64,000 nt of DNA, from NCBI RefSeq assembly GCF_002101675.1, contig NZ_LQOY01000025.1, positions 1 through 64,000 on the forward strand. Direction: 5' to 3'. Shown here in pieces: positions 1 through 10,200 of the stretch. Origin of the DNA: Mycobacterium gordonae. GTDB taxonomy: Bacteria; Actinomycetota; Actinomycetes; Mycobacteriales; Mycobacteriaceae. How positions within the stretch are numbered: position 1 is the first letter of the stretch; the number at the start of each line of letters is the position of its first letter. A program made the position numbers and the translations under genes. Below the pieces are notes generated by a model. The model did not search any database. It saw nothing but the letters and a program-made list of their open reading frames with translations, and was not told the DNA's origin.

Positions 1-195
1 GGCCTGGGTGGCGAGTTGGTTGATCAAGGCGTGGCGCACGGAGCGCTCTCGGCGTTCCCGGCGTTCCTCGCGCTCCAGCAACCGCATCAGCTCCGGGGTG
101 GTCATTGCCGCAAAGGTCAACGCGCACAACCGGTCCTGGGCATCGTCGGACGCGTCAAACGCCTCGACGATCTCCTCACGCGCGCACGCTGCCAT
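1..195 (-). CDS. DUF222/13E12-family (HNH endonuclease-type) protein, N-terminal fragment
   Basis: Reading the minus strand from an ATG at 195, the frame stays open for 65 codons to the window edge, so the 3' part lies outside. The visible product begins MAACAREEIVEAFDASDDA and continues through a TTPELMRLLER segment and a run of Arg/Glu, ending in HALINQLATQA. This is the typical opening of the mycobacterial 13E12/DUF222 repeat family, whose full-length members usually carry a C-terminal HNH nuclease domain. Its role is not known; the family is often found in multiple copies and at places where genomes differ. The upstream side is occupied by three 99-bp tandem repeats. Family assignment rests on the N-terminus only. 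Confidence 0.6.
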   Translation of the reverse strand, partial: MAACAREEIVEAFDASDDAQDRLCALTFAAMTTPELMRLLEREERRERRERSVRHALINQLATQA

Positions 196-255
196 ACCAG
201 AATTTTACGAGGGACCACCGACAAGTTCGGATGGCGACGACACAGCGAATCGGGT

Positions 256-551
256 TGATATCGCCGGTGATATCACTTTCTAGAGCCTAGTGCCACCCTG
301 CTGGTGTTACTGATGTGTCGCCTGGGACGGGCCAGCAAGAATAGCCAATCACGATGATATCGCCGGTGATATCACGTTCTAGAGCCTAGTGCCACCCTGC
401 TGGTGTTACTGATGTGTCGCTTGGGACGGGCCAGCAAGAATAGCCAATTACGTTGATATCGCCGGTGATATCACATTCTAGAGCCTAGTGCCACCTTGCT
501 GGTGTTACTGATGTGTCGCCTGGGACGGGCCAGACGACACAGCCAATCACC
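256..551. repeat. three tandem copies of a 99-bp repeat, each with a palindrome
   Basis: Copies begin at 256, 355 and 454, an exact 99-bp period, with only a few differences between copies. Each opens with an inverted repeat, TGATATC-gccg-GTGATATCA (256-275, 355-374, 454-473), followed by a conserved body. Sequence resembling that just before copy 1 (gacgacacagcgaatc) recurs at the end of copy 3. The array fills the gap between the DUF222-type gene, whose start is 60 bp away, and the 3' end of the permease gene. It could be an operator array for the DUF222 gene or an inert expanded repeat. Confidence 0.85.
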
Positions 552-596
552 TTGACAGCGAACATGATAAGAGGCTTTGAGTCCGCCCACGCACCC

Positions 597-1784
597 TTAG
601 TGGCACCCCGCACCGTGCCCACCGTGCTGATGCTCGGCATCCGGCGAACCGCCCATCATCCGCAGCATGGGCATACCACCAGAGGTGAAGAACCGTGCGA
701 CGAGCGCTGCGGTGATCACCAGGAAGATGATGTTCAGCCAGGTGGTGTAGTTCCACGTGATGCCCGACGACATGACCATGGCGTTGCGCGTAGCGGGAAT
801 GAGCCCCGCTGTCCCGAAAAGCAATTCGACCAGATACCCGGCCGCCACCATCGCCGCGTAGAAAGTGGCGAGCAGCGTCAGCATCATCTTGGTGCCGTAG
901 TACTTCCGGTAGATGTTGAGGATGGGCAGGATCAGCAGGTCGGCGAAGATGAACGCGATGACCCCGCCGAAACTGATGCCTCCGTTCCACAGCACCGCGG
1001 CGAGCGGCACATTACCGATCGAGCAGACGAACGAGACGATCGCCACGAACGGCCCGACGATCGGCCCCCACACCACCGACCACGTCGGGTGGTTGGTCAA
1101 AAAGAATTCCTGCCAGAAGGTTTCGGGCACCCACGCCGCGATGGCACCTGCGATGAACAAGCCGATGACGAGGTCGCGCAGGATCGCCAACCATTCCATG
1201 ACGAACACGTGCGACACCGACGTGAAGCCCGCTCCGGAGAACAACCGCCGCCAGAACGAACCGTCGCCCTGGATCGACATGTCCATGGCCGCATGGCCTT
1301 CCATCGAACCGGCGAGTCCCTTCTCGGCCTGTTCGCGGGCGGCGTCGAGCAGTCGCTGACGCACGAACAACCGGAACAACAACGCCAGGACGATGATCAT
1401 CAGTGGACCGCCCACGAACTCGGCCGCGGTGAACTGCCACCCCATCAACAGTGCCAAGATGATGCCCAGCTCCACCACCAGATTGGTCGACCCGATCTCG
1501 AACGCCATGGCGGCGGTGAAATTGGCGCCCTTGCGGAACAGCGACCTGGCCAGCGCCACCGCCGCGTACGAGCATGAGGACGACGCCGCGCCGAGTCCGG
1601 CCGCGACCGCCAGGGTCCGCGGCCGGTCGTCGCCCAACAGGCCCACGATCGTCGAGCGACGTACCACCGCCTGGACGACGGCGGACAGTGCGAAGCCCAG
1701 GATCAGCGCCCACAGGATTTCCCACGTCATCGAACCGGTCAGCGCCAGAGCGTGACCGAGGGCACTGAGCACCTTGTCTGCCAT
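597..1784 (-). CDS. Copper-responsive integral membrane permease (Rv2963-like)
   Basis: 395-residue, strongly hydrophobic protein of the two-part permease family (DUF318/ArsP-like), with an SSCSYAA segment near residue 70 and a second hydrophobic half containing an SIGNVPLAAVLW segment. The C-terminus ends in a His/Cys-rich tail (EHQHGGHGAGCH), consistent with metal binding. The ATG at 1784 is preceded by GGAGAT, a good ribosome binding site. In M. tuberculosis the counterpart Rv2963 belongs to the copper-induced RicR regulon, and a matching palindrome lies 35 bp upstream here (1819-1843). The transported species is not known; copper itself, or a compound that protects against it, are both possible. 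It is divergent from lppX. Confidence 0.72.
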   Translation of the reverse strand: MADKVLSALGHALALTGSMTWEILWALILGFALSAVVQAVVRRSTIVGLLGDDRPRTLAVAAGLGAASSSCSYAAVALARSLFRKGANFTAAMAFEIGSTNLVVELGIILALLMGWQFTAAEFVGGPLMIIVLALLFRLFVRQRLLDAAREQAEKGLAGSMEGHAAMDMSIQGDGSFWRRLFSGAGFTSVSHVFVMEWLAILRDLVIGLFIAGAIAAWVPETFWQEFFLTNHPTWSVVWGPIVGPFVAIVSFVCSIGNVPLAAVLWNGGISFGGVIAFIFADLLILPILNIYRKYYGTKMMLTLLATFYAAMVAAGYLVELLFGTAGLIPATRNAMVMSSGITWNYTTWLNIIFLVITAALVARFFTSGGMPMLRMMGGSPDAEHQHGGHGAGCH

Positions 1785-1818
1785 GAAGATCTCCGATCAC
1801 TCGCGTCAGTATCCAGGA

Positions 1819-1843
1819 ACATATACCCCATGGGGGTATATGT
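1819..1843. promoter_or_regulatory. RicR/CsoR-type copper operator
   Basis: A 25-bp near-perfect palindrome: left arm ACATATACCCC, centre AT, right arm GGGGGTATATGT. The TACCC/GGGTA core matches operators bound by copper-sensing CsoR/RicR repressors. It lies 35 bp in front of the permease ATG, where a bound repressor would block transcription, and 126 bp upstream of the divergent lppX start. Copper-dependent derepression of the permease is inferred from family knowledge. Confidence 0.72.
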
Positions 1844-1968
1844 CAATCCAGCGCACAGTCAGCAGAATGACAGCTTTGGGCGTCCTTCCCGGCGCGGGCC
1901 ACTAAGCTTGGCGGTTCGTGCGCTGGGAGCAAGGCTCCGCACACCAGTTCAGCTAAGACGAGGAAACG

Positions 1969-2667
1969 ATGGAATCACGCGTGAAAGTGCCGAAAGCATC
2001 GGCTCTACTGCTGGCGTTCACCGCCTCGTTGGCGCTCTGGTTGGCCGGGTGCGCCTCTGCGCCAAAGGAATCCGAGGCTCCGCCGGCTACCGGCACCACC
2101 ACTGATTCGCCACTGATGGCCGATGTCCGGCAGTCGGTGGATGCCACCAAGGCATTGACCAGCGCCCATTTGTCGGTGCGTACCAATGGTCAGGTCGACA
2201 GCATGCTCGGCATTACCAATGCCGACGTCGACTTGCGCGCCAACCCGCTCACCGCAAAAGGCTCGTGCACCTACAACGGCCAGGCCGACGTCCCGTTCCG
2301 GATCAAGGACGACGCCATCTCGGTGAAGCTGTTCGACGACTGGACCAACCTCGGCTCGGTATCCGACCTGTCCGCAACGCGGTTGCTCGACCCGGCCAAT
2401 GGCGTGGCGAAGATGCTGTCCGGCGTTACCAACCTGCAAGCCCAGGGCTCCGAGGTGATCGACGGAGTCAACACCAGCAAGATCTCCGGCACACTGCCTA
2501 CCGAGACGGTCAAGATCATCGATCCAGGCGCCAGACAGTCCCGGCCGGCGACCGTGTGGATCGCGCAGGACGGTTCGCATCGACTGGTGCGCGCCAGTGT
2601 CGATCTGGGCTCAGGCTCCGTCCAGGTCACGCTGTCGAAGTGGAATGAGCCGGTCAACGTCGACTAG
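1969..2667 (+). CDS. lppX: DIM-transport lipoprotein LppX
   Basis: 232 residues. A signal peptide with hydrophobic core (residues 11-25) ends in lipobox LAGC, placing the lipidated cysteine at residue 28. The mature part is an LprG/LppX-type lipid-binding fold, and the C-terminus SKWNEPVNVD matches M. tuberculosis LppX as recalled. LppX carries dimycocerosates from the plasma membrane towards the outer membrane, downstream of MmpL7 and DrrABC. The ATG at 1969 follows GAGGAAACG; a GTG at 1981 is an alternative. Its 3' end runs 57 bp into the 3' end of mmpL7 on the other strand. In M. tuberculosis the two genes are also convergent. Confidence 0.92.
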   Translation: MESRVKVPKASALLLAFTASLALWLAGCASAPKESEAPPATGTTTDSPLMADVRQSVDATKALTSAHLSVRTNGQVDSMLGITNADVDLRANPLTAKGSCTYNGQADVPFRIKDDAISVKLFDDWTNLGSVSDLSATRLLDPANGVAKMLSGVTNLQAQGSEVIDGVNTSKISGTLPTETVKIIDPGARQSRPATVWIAQDGSHRLVRASVDLGSGSVQVTLSKWNEPVNVD

Positions 2668-5148
2668 CTGCGCCATCGCCGCCAGCACAACCACTCCGAC
2701 CAGGACAACCGTGCCAGTCTGAGCCAGGGCGACCGACGAACCGAGCAGCATCAGGCCAGCGCCGAGGGCTCCGCCGGCCGCTGCCAACGGTGCGGCCCCA
2801 CGCTGGATCGGCACCAGGGCGGCCATCAGATACGGCACACCGCAAGCCGCGAGGACGGCGAACGACGCGGGCACTGCGGCGGCAGCCACGGACCCGTGCA
2901 GCAGGTATTGCCATACCCCGACGGTTACCCCCAGGCCCGCGAGGTAGGAACCCAGGAGCGCCAGCGCGACCGACAGCCCGCCGAGCGCGCCGCGCCACAT
3001 CCCGGCCAGAGCTGCCACCGCCACCACCACCAACACCAGCAGGATCGCGTCGTGCTCCAGCGCACCCCGAACGGCCGCGGCCACCTGCGCGCCGCCGCTC
3101 ACGTACACCTCGCTGTCGACGAGGCTGCCGTACTTGGTCGCGTTCCCGACGGCGGCTTGGATCTGATCCACGCGGGACGCCGCAGCCACATCGACCCCGG
3201 TCTGGTCGGAATACACCAGGAAGCGGGTAGCGGTGCCGTCGGCGGAGAACATGGTTTGGCGCACGTGCTGGTAGGACGGATCGGCCAGCGCCTTGCGCGG
3301 CAGGTAGAAGCCGCCCTCACCGGTGTCGGCGAAGTCGATGCTGAGGTTCTTCAAGAAGGCGGACAACTGAACGACCTGCGGGATGGTGCTCTCGATGGTC
3401 GTCTGCAACGTCGGCACGAACGAACGCAGCTGATCCAGCGCTGAGCGCATCTCGGCCACCGCGCGCGGCGTCCCGGCCAGGGCGCTGGTGGTCCGCGCCG
3501 ATCCTGCGGCCAGCCGGGTAGCACCGTCGGAAAGCACCGTGACGTCGGCGATCACGCGGTCGAAGGGGTCGATCGCCTTCCGCGCGGCCGAGCACAGCAC
3601 GTCGGCCGCGCAATCCTGGACGCCGCCCATCCAGCCGCGCACCGGGTCGAGATAGCCGGAGACCTCGGCGGCGGTGTCCTTGATATTCCGGGTGCCGGAC
3701 ACCACCGAGTTGATGGCCTGCTGCAGTTGGGCGAGCCCGCCGACGCCGGCGCTGACACTCGCCTCGAGTTCGTTGACCGATCCCGACACCTGGTCCAGCA
3801 CCCTGCCCAGTGTCTTGACGGCGGTGACCTGCGGCACGAAGGTGGCGGCCTGACGATCCAGCTGATCGCTGAGCCTGCCCGCGGCCGAACTCAGCGACGC
3901 GTCCGTCCAGGGAACACCGCCCGGCCAGGCCGCCGACTGCACCTTGCGGACGCCGGGGATCTCCATCAGCCGGCGGCTGACGGCGTCGACGGCGATCAGC
4001 CCGGCCGGGTCGCGCAGGTCGTGGCCGGCCGTGACCATGACGACATCGGGCAGGCGGTTGGTGGGGGTGAAGTGCGCGCTGGCGGTGCGGGCCGGAGCAT
4101 CGACCGTGCCCCACTGCATTCCGAGGACGGGCAGCGCGCAGATCGCGGCTATCAGTGCGACGACGACGACAGGGCTGCGAACCGCACGTCCCCACGTACG
4201 GGCCGGCGGCGCCGCGGTCTTCGTCAGCAATACGGGCAGCAATGTCAGCGAAGCACCCAGTGCCACAACGACACCCAGGCCGGCCAGCCCCACGGCATGC
4301 ACCGCCGGCGTGCGCGCGAGCAGCAGCGGGCCGGTGAGTGCCACGACACCCGCGCCGGGCGCAGCCAGCTGGCCCAGCTCCGCGCGGAAACTACGCTGCT
4401 CCTGCGCGGTGAACAACAGCGCGGACGCGGCAATCACCCCGACCATCAGCACCGCGGCCACCGTCCAGCAGAAGAGGCCGAACAGCGCGGCCAGCGGCCA
4501 GGCCGCCGCGAGCGACAACCCGGCGGTCAATGCCATGACCGCACCCGACAACAGTCCCCGGCGCAGGAAGAACAGCGCGGCGACCAGCAAGGCCGCGGCG
4601 ACGATCGCCGCGGCCTGCCACGGCGCCAACCCCAGCCCGGTGCTGTGCGCAGCGGCCGGGACGGTGACGCGGGCGCGTAATCCCGCGCTCGGCGGTAGCT
4701 TGCGCACCAACGCTCGTGCCGCATCCAGTGATTCGGCAGCCTTGGCGGAGCCGGCCTCGCCCCGCAGCCAGATCACCGCGGCGCCGGACCGCCCGTCGGG
4801 GCTGCTGCCCAACGGGGCCGTCAGCGGGTCCGACCACCAGTCCAGGACGGACCCCACGTGGGCGGTGTCGGCGCGCAAGGCGCGGACGGCGTCGTCGTAG
4901 TACGGCCGGTCGGCGTCGCCCAGCGGATCGCGGCCGTCCAGCACCAGGTAGGCGATCGCGTCGGTGCCGGTGCCCGGAAACGCTTGGGCGATGCGGTTAT
5001 TGGTAGTGACGGCTTCGGCGTCCGGCGCCGGCAGCGCGGACCCCGCCCGGTGGGCGCCCGGCGCGCTCAGGACAGCCAGCACATTGGTGCCCACCGCCAA
5101 CGCGATCCACGCCGCGACGACGAGAAGTTGCTTGACCAGCCGGGACAC
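2611..5148 (-). CDS. mmpL7: DIM exporter MmpL7 (RND family)
   Basis: RND-superfamily membrane protein that exports dimycocerosates, working with the Pps synthases and DrrABC. An N-terminal membrane span (LLVVAAWIALAV) is followed by a periplasmic stretch containing RIAQAFPGTGTDAIAYLV and SVLDWWSDPLTAPLG, which match M. tuberculosis MmpL7 closely. A multi-span block, a second large external domain (about residues 330-660) and a second multi-span block follow. The start chosen is GTG at 5148, 7 bp after the fadD28 stop, giving 845 residues against 920 in M. tuberculosis; an in-frame ATG at 5286 inside fadD28 is possible but would add sequence unlike the family. The last 57 bp overlap lppX antisense. 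Confidence 0.9.
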   Translation of the reverse strand: MSRLVKQLLVVAAWIALAVGTNVLAVLSAPGAHRAGSALPAPDAEAVTTNNRIAQAFPGTGTDAIAYLVLDGRDPLGDADRPYYDDAVRALRADTAHVGSVLDWWSDPLTAPLGSSPDGRSGAAVIWLRGEAGSAKAAESLDAARALVRKLPPSAGLRARVTVPAAAHSTGLGLAPWQAAAIVAAALLVAALFFLRRGLLSGAVMALTAGLSLAAAWPLAALFGLFCWTVAAVLMVGVIAASALLFTAQEQRSFRAELGQLAAPGAGVVALTGPLLLARTPAVHAVGLAGLGVVVALGASLTLLPVLLTKTAAPPARTWGRAVRSPVVVVALIAAICALPVLGMQWGTVDAPARTASAHFTPTNRLPDVVMVTAGHDLRDPAGLIAVDAVSRRLMEIPGVRKVQSAAWPGGVPWTDASLSSAAGRLSDQLDRQAATFVPQVTAVKTLGRVLDQVSGSVNELEASVSAGVGGLAQLQQAINSVVSGTRNIKDTAAEVSGYLDPVRGWMGGVQDCAADVLCSAARKAIDPFDRVIADVTVLSDGATRLAAGSARTTSALAGTPRAVAEMRSALDQLRSFVPTLQTTIESTIPQVVQLSAFLKNLSIDFADTGEGGFYLPRKALADPSYQHVRQTMFSADGTATRFLVYSDQTGVDVAAASRVDQIQAAVGNATKYGSLVDSEVYVSGGAQVAAAVRGALEHDAILLVLVVVAVAALAGMWRGALGGLSVALALLGSYLAGLGVTVGVWQYLLHGSVAAAAVPASFAVLAACGVPYLMAALVPIQRGAAPLAAAGGALGAGLMLLGSSVALAQTGTVVLVGVVVLAAMAQLVDVDRLIPLRQRDLDGA

Positions 5149-5155
5149 GATGATG

Positions 5156-6901
5156 CTAAGCGTCCAATCGGGCGAACTTGTGCTGCCGGTACTGCTCGAC
5201 ACAGGCCGCCCGTCTGACCTTGCCGCTGGTGGTGATCGGGATCGAGCCGGGTGGTACCAAGACCAGATCCGCGGCGCTGAGACCATGCGAATTCGACAGC
5301 GCCGAGTTGACTTCCCGCTTGATCTCGCCCAGCCGGTCCATCACCTCGTGGTCCGACTCGCCGCGCTTGCGCAATTCGATGATGGCGACCAGTTGCTCGG
5401 TACTGCGGTCGCCGGGAACCGCGATGGCCGCACACCGGCCGCGGGTGATCTCCTGGATGGTCGCCTCGATGTCGTCGGGAGAGTGGTTGCGCCCGTAGAC
5501 GATCAGCAGGTCCTTGATACGGGCGATGATGAACATCTTGCCGTCCGAGAAGAACCCCGAGTCGCCGGTTCTCAGCCAAGGGCCCTCGGGGGTGCCGTCG
5601 GCGGGCTGGAAAATCGTTGCGCCGAAAGTGTTCTCACTCTCGTCGGGTCGCTGCCAATAGCCGCTGGCGACGTTGGGGCCGTGCACCCAGATTTCGCCGA
5701 CCGTCCCCTCCGGGCATTCGGTGCAGGTGTCGGGGTCGACGATCCGGACCTCCGGCGCTTGCGGTATGAGGTAGCTGACCAGCGGTGTGCCGCTCCCGGC
5801 GGGACACCGGATCGCTTGCCCGGCGGCCAGTTTCTCGGAGTCGAAGTTGACCAGTTCAGGTGGCTCGCTCGGGCTGCCGGTCGCCACGAACACTGTTGCC
5901 TCGGCGAGCCCGTACGACGGCCGGATCACCTTGTGGTCGAGATTGAAGCGCGCGAATCGATCGGCGAAACGTTTGAGAGCCGCGGGTTGCACCCGTTCAC
6001 TCCCGCTGAGAATGGTGTGCACGTCGCCGAGGTCATGCCCGGCCATATCCTCCTCGGATGTCTTGCGCGCCGCCAACTCGTAGGCGAAGTTCGGTGCCGC
6101 CGAGAACGATCGGGAATTGTCGGCCAGCATGTGCATCCACCGGGCCGGCCGTTGCAGGAACGCCACCGGGCTGGTGACCACAGCGGAGAATCCGGCCAGG
6201 ATCGGCGTACAGATTCCGCCGACCAGGCCCATGTCGTGGTAGAAGGGCAGCCACGACACGATGGTCACGCCCGGTGGCGGCACGCCGCCGTCGTCCGCGG
6301 CGAAGTAGCCGGCCATCAGCTGCTCGAAGTTGATCCGAAGGTTGTCATGGGTGATGACGACGCCGGCCGGCTCACGCGTCGATCCCGATGTGTACTGCAG
6401 ATACGCGGTGGCGGGATGGTCGTCGCCAGCGCCAGATCGGTTGGGCGCGTCCAGGTCCAGCCGATCGATCTCGATGATAGAAGGGGTGGGGGAGGCGCTG
6501 TCTTGGGCCGAAACACGCTGCGCGACTTCGCTTACCACAGGAGAGGTGGTGAGGACGGCGACCGGGGACGCATCGCGCAGCACCGAATCGACACGTTCAT
6601 CGCTGGCGCCGCCCTGCGGCACGGACAGCGGAACGGCGATGCGGCCGGCCTGCATCGCGCCGAGGAACGCCACGATGTAGTCGAGGCCCTGCGGTGCCAG
6701 GATCACCGCGCGATCACCCGTCGAACCAATGCGAGCCAATTCCTTGGCGACGTTGAGGGTGCGCCGATACAGCTGTGCCCACGTCAGGGTCGTCGGCACA
6801 CCGTTCCAGTCCCGGTCGTAGTCGATAAAGGTGAAAGCCGGGTCATTCGGCTGGATACGGGCCCATGTGCGCAGCACAGCGGGGAGGGAACGCGCATTCA
6901 T
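5156..6901 (-). CDS. fadD28: Long-chain fatty acyl-AMP ligase FadD28
   Basis: 581-residue fatty-acyl-AMP ligase of the adenylate-forming superfamily. It activates fatty acids as acyl-adenylates and supplies or handles the acyl chains of the mycocerosic synthase Mas. The AMP-binding motif [15 protein letters not shown] is near residue 175, the [12 protein letters not shown] motif near 330, and [15 protein letters not shown] and LRTGDSGF lie before the C-terminal domain. The C-terminal ITTSGKVRR Lys motif is present. It starts at ATG 6901 ([10 protein letters not shown]), matching the length of the M. tuberculosis protein (580); the frame upstream is open but unlike the family. It is followed after 7 bp by mmpL7 and is divergent from mas. 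Confidence 0.93.
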   Translation of the reverse strand: MNARSLPAVLRTWARIQPNDPAFTFIDYDRDWNGVPTTLTWAQLYRRTLNVAKELARIGSTGDRAVILAPQGLDYIVAFLGAMQAGRIAVPLSVPQGGASDERVDSVLRDASPVAVLTTSPVVSEVAQRVSAQDSASPTPSIIEIDRLDLDAPNRSGAGDDHPATAYLQYTSGSTREPAGVVITHDNLRINFEQLMAGYFAADDGGVPPPGVTIVSWLPFYHDMGLVGGICTPILAGFSAVVTSPVAFLQRPARWMHMLADNSRSFSAAPNFAYELAARKTSEEDMAGHDLGDVHTILSGSERVQPAALKRFADRFARFNLDHKVIRPSYGLAEATVFVATGSPSEPPELVNFDSEKLAAGQAIRCPAGSGTPLVSYLIPQAPEVRIVDPDTCTECPEGTVGEIWVHGPNVASGYWQRPDESENTFGATIFQPADGTPEGPWLRTGDSGFFSDGKMFIIARIKDLLIVYGRNHSPDDIEATIQEITRGRCAAIAVPGDRSTEQLVAIIELRKRGESDHEVMDRLGEIKREVNSALSNSHGLSAADLVLVPPGSIPITTSGKVRRAACVEQYRQHKFARLDA

Positions 6902-7215
6902 AGGCAAGACGGTACCGGCGCGCCGCAGGTGCAGGCGCCGAATGCAATCGATGGGCGGCCCCGCCGGGCTGCGCCGGTCCGGCTCGACTGCATCGGCCCT
7001 GGTCAGCCGCTCGGCAGCAGGCATTCACCTGGGAATTAGCTGAGTTTGTGCACCCCACCCAGCTGGGACGTCTAAGCTCGGCACCCGAGACGGTGTCGAG
7101 GTCCCGTCAGCCCGGGGGCTTGCCAGACCGGTGCTGCACTATCCCGCTGCCCGTACCCCTATCCGGTGCTGCGTCGGGCCGCGCCGGTTGAGCTGAGAAC
7201 GAGGTTGGTAGAGGG
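6902..7215. other. Divergent fadD28/mas intergenic region, no gene seen
   Basis: 314 bp between the outward-facing starts of fadD28 and mas. It must hold the promoters of both transcripts. The fadD28 frame stays open through 6902-7024, but the encoded residues (Arg/Pro/Ala-rich) do not resemble the family. No convincing sigma-factor hexamer pair or operator could be picked by eye. Confidence 0.6.
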
Positions 7216-10200
7216 ATGGAAGGACAGTTCACCCCCATTGCGGTGATCGGTATGGGATGCCGGTTGCCCGCCGGGATCGACTCCCCCGAGAAGCTGTGGG
7301 AAGCGCTGCTGCGCGGCGACGACCTGGTCTGCGAGATTCCCGCCGACCGCTGGGATGCCGACGCCTACTACGACCCGGAGCCGGGAGTTCCCGGGCGAAG
7401 CGTGTCGCGATGGGGCGGGTTCGTCGACGACGTGGCCGGCTTCGACGCCGAGTTCTTCGGCATCAGCGAGCGGGAAGCGACCTCGATCGATCCACAGCAC
7501 CGGCTATTGCTCGAGACCGCCTGGGAGACGATCGAGCATGCCGGGCTGGATCCGGCGTCGCTGGCCGGGTCGGCGACGGCGGTTTTCACCGGGCTGACGC
7601 ACGAGGACTACCTGCTGCTCACGAAGGGTTCCGGCGGTCTGGCCAGCCCGTACGCGGTCACCGGCCTCAACAACAGCGTGGCCTCCGGGCGGATCTCGCA
7701 TGCGCTGGGATTGCACGGTCCCGCCCTGACCTTCGACACCGCGTGTTCCTCCGGCCTGATGGCCGTGCATTTGGCCTGCCGCAGCCTGCACGACGGCGAG
7801 AGCGACCTCGCGCTCGCCGGCGGTTGCGCGCTGCTGCTGGAACCCGATGGCAGCGTTGCGACGTCCGCGCAGGGCATGCTCTCGGCGACCGGCCGGTGCC
7901 ATTCCTTCGACGCGGACGCGGACGGTTTCGTGCGTTCCGAAGGCTGCGCGATGGTGCTGCTCAAGCGGCTGCCCGATGCGTTGCGCGACGGCGACCGCAT
8001 CCTTGCCGTGGTGCGCGGGACGGCGACCAACCAGGACGGCCGGTCCGAGACGCTAACGATGCCGTCAGAGGACGCGCAGGTCGCGGTGTACCGCAAGGCC
8101 CTGGCGGCCGCGGACGTCGCCGCCGAAACGATCGGTGCGGTGGAGGCGCACGGCACCGGCACCCCGGTCGGCGACCCGATCGAATACCGCGGACTCACCC
8201 GGGTTTACGGCACCGGCGGCAGCCGCTGCGCACTGGGGTCGGCCAAGAGCAACATGGGTCACACCGAGTCGGCGGCGGGTGCGGTCGGACTGATCAAGGC
8301 CATTCTGTCGCTGCGGCACGGCGTGCTGCCACCGCTGCTGCACTTCAACCGGCTGCCCGAGGAACTGACCGCGATCGACACGGGAATCTTTGTGCCGCAG
8401 TCTGTTACGCCGTGGCCAAACGGTGACGGGCCCCGACGGGTGGCGGTGTCGTCGTTCGGGATGTCTGGCACCAATGTGCACGCCATCGTCGAACAAGCCC
8501 CGGAACCGGAAGCCGCGACCGCGGCCGCGGCGCAGGGCCCGCTGGTTTATGCGCTGTCCTCTTCGTCGGCGGACGGTCTGCGGGCGAGCGCAGGGCGGCT
8601 TGCCGACTGGGTCGAAACCCATGAGGTGAATCCCGGCGATCTCGGGTACACGCTGGCCCGCCGGCGTGCGCACCGGCCGGTGCGGACCCTGGTGGTGGCC
8701 GACGGCCTGGCCGAACTCGGTGAACGGCTGCGTGAGGTGGCCGACGGCTCGGACACCCGGTATCAATCCGCGGTGGCGCACGACGACCGGGGCCCGGTGT
8801 GGGTGTTCTCCGGTCAGGGGTCCCAGTGGGCGGCGATGGGCGCCGATCTGGTGGCGACCGAACCGGTGTTCGCCGCGACTGTCGCCGAACTCGAGCCGTT
8901 GATCCTGGCCGAGTCGGGGTTCTCGGTCACCGAGGCGATGACGGCGCCGCAGACCGTGACCGGCATCGACAAGGTGCAGCCGACGATCTTCGCCATCCAG
9001 TTGGCCCTGGCGGCCACCATGGAGCGCGCCTACGGGGTGCGGCCGGGCGCGGTGGTCGGGCACTCGATGGGTGAGACGGCGGCGGCCGTCGTGGTCGGGG
9101 CGCTGTCGCTGCACGACGGCGCCCGGGTGATCTGCCGCCGCTCGAAGCTGATGGCCGGCATCGCCGGTTCGGGCGCCATGGCATCGGTGGAACTGCCTGC
9201 CAAGCAAGTCAATTCGGAGCTGATGGCACGCGGAATCGACGACGTCGCGGTGGCGGTGATGGCGTCACCGCAGTCCACGGTGATCGGCGGAGCCACTGAG
9301 CAGGTGCGCGACCTGGTCGCCCGCTGGGAACAACGCGATGTGATGGCACGCGAGGTGGCCGTCGACGTGGCATCCCACTCACCGCAAGTCGACCCCATCC
9401 TCGACGAATTAGCCACGGCGCTGGCCGATCTCGAGCCGATGGAACCCAAGGTTCCGTATTACTCGGCCACCCAGTTCGATCCGCGCGAGCGTCCGGTGTG
9501 CGACGCCGACTACTGGGTGGACAACCTGCGCAACACCGTGCAGTTCGCCGCCGCGATCCAGGCCGCGCTGGACGACGGTTTCCGGGTTTTCGCCGAGCTG
9601 TCGCCGCATCCGCTGTTGACGCACGCCGTCGACCAGAATGCCAAGAGCCTGGACATGACGGTGGCCGCCCTGGCCGCGATTCGACGGGAGCAACCGCTGC
9701 CGCACGGGCTGCGCGGCTTCCTGACCGATCTGCACAGCGCCGGTGCTGCGATCGATTTCTCCGTGCTCTATCCGGCCGGGCAGTTGGTGGACGCACCGCT
9801 GCCGGCGTGGAGCCATCGGCACCTGTTCATCGATGCCGACGGCAGCGACAGCAAAGTGCAAGGCGCGTGCACCATCACGGTGCATCCGCTGCTCGGTTCC
9901 CATGTCCGGCTGGTCGAGGAGCCGGAACGGCACGTGTGGCAGACCGATGTCGGGACGGCGACGCTGGCGTGGCTCGACGACCACCAGGTGCACAACGTGG
10001 CCGCGCTGCCCGGCGCCGCGTACTGCGAGATGGCTCTCGCCGCGGCGGCGGAGGTGTTCGGCGAGGGCCCTGGAACGAGTTTGGAAGCGCGCGACATCGT
10101 GTTCGAGCAGATGCTGCTGCTCGACGAGGAGACCCCGATCGACGCGGTCGCGACGGTGCAGGCGCCCGGCGTCATCGACTTCGTGGTGGAGTCCGCACTG

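Noticed and set aside
256-551. CRISPR array
   Set aside because: The 99-bp units are near-identical throughout, with no alternation of short repeats and unique spacers.
5148-5286. Longer mmpL7 start at ATG 5286
   Set aside because: The added residues ([15 protein letters not shown] and neighbours) are an out-of-frame reading of the fadD28 C-terminus and do not resemble MmpL7.
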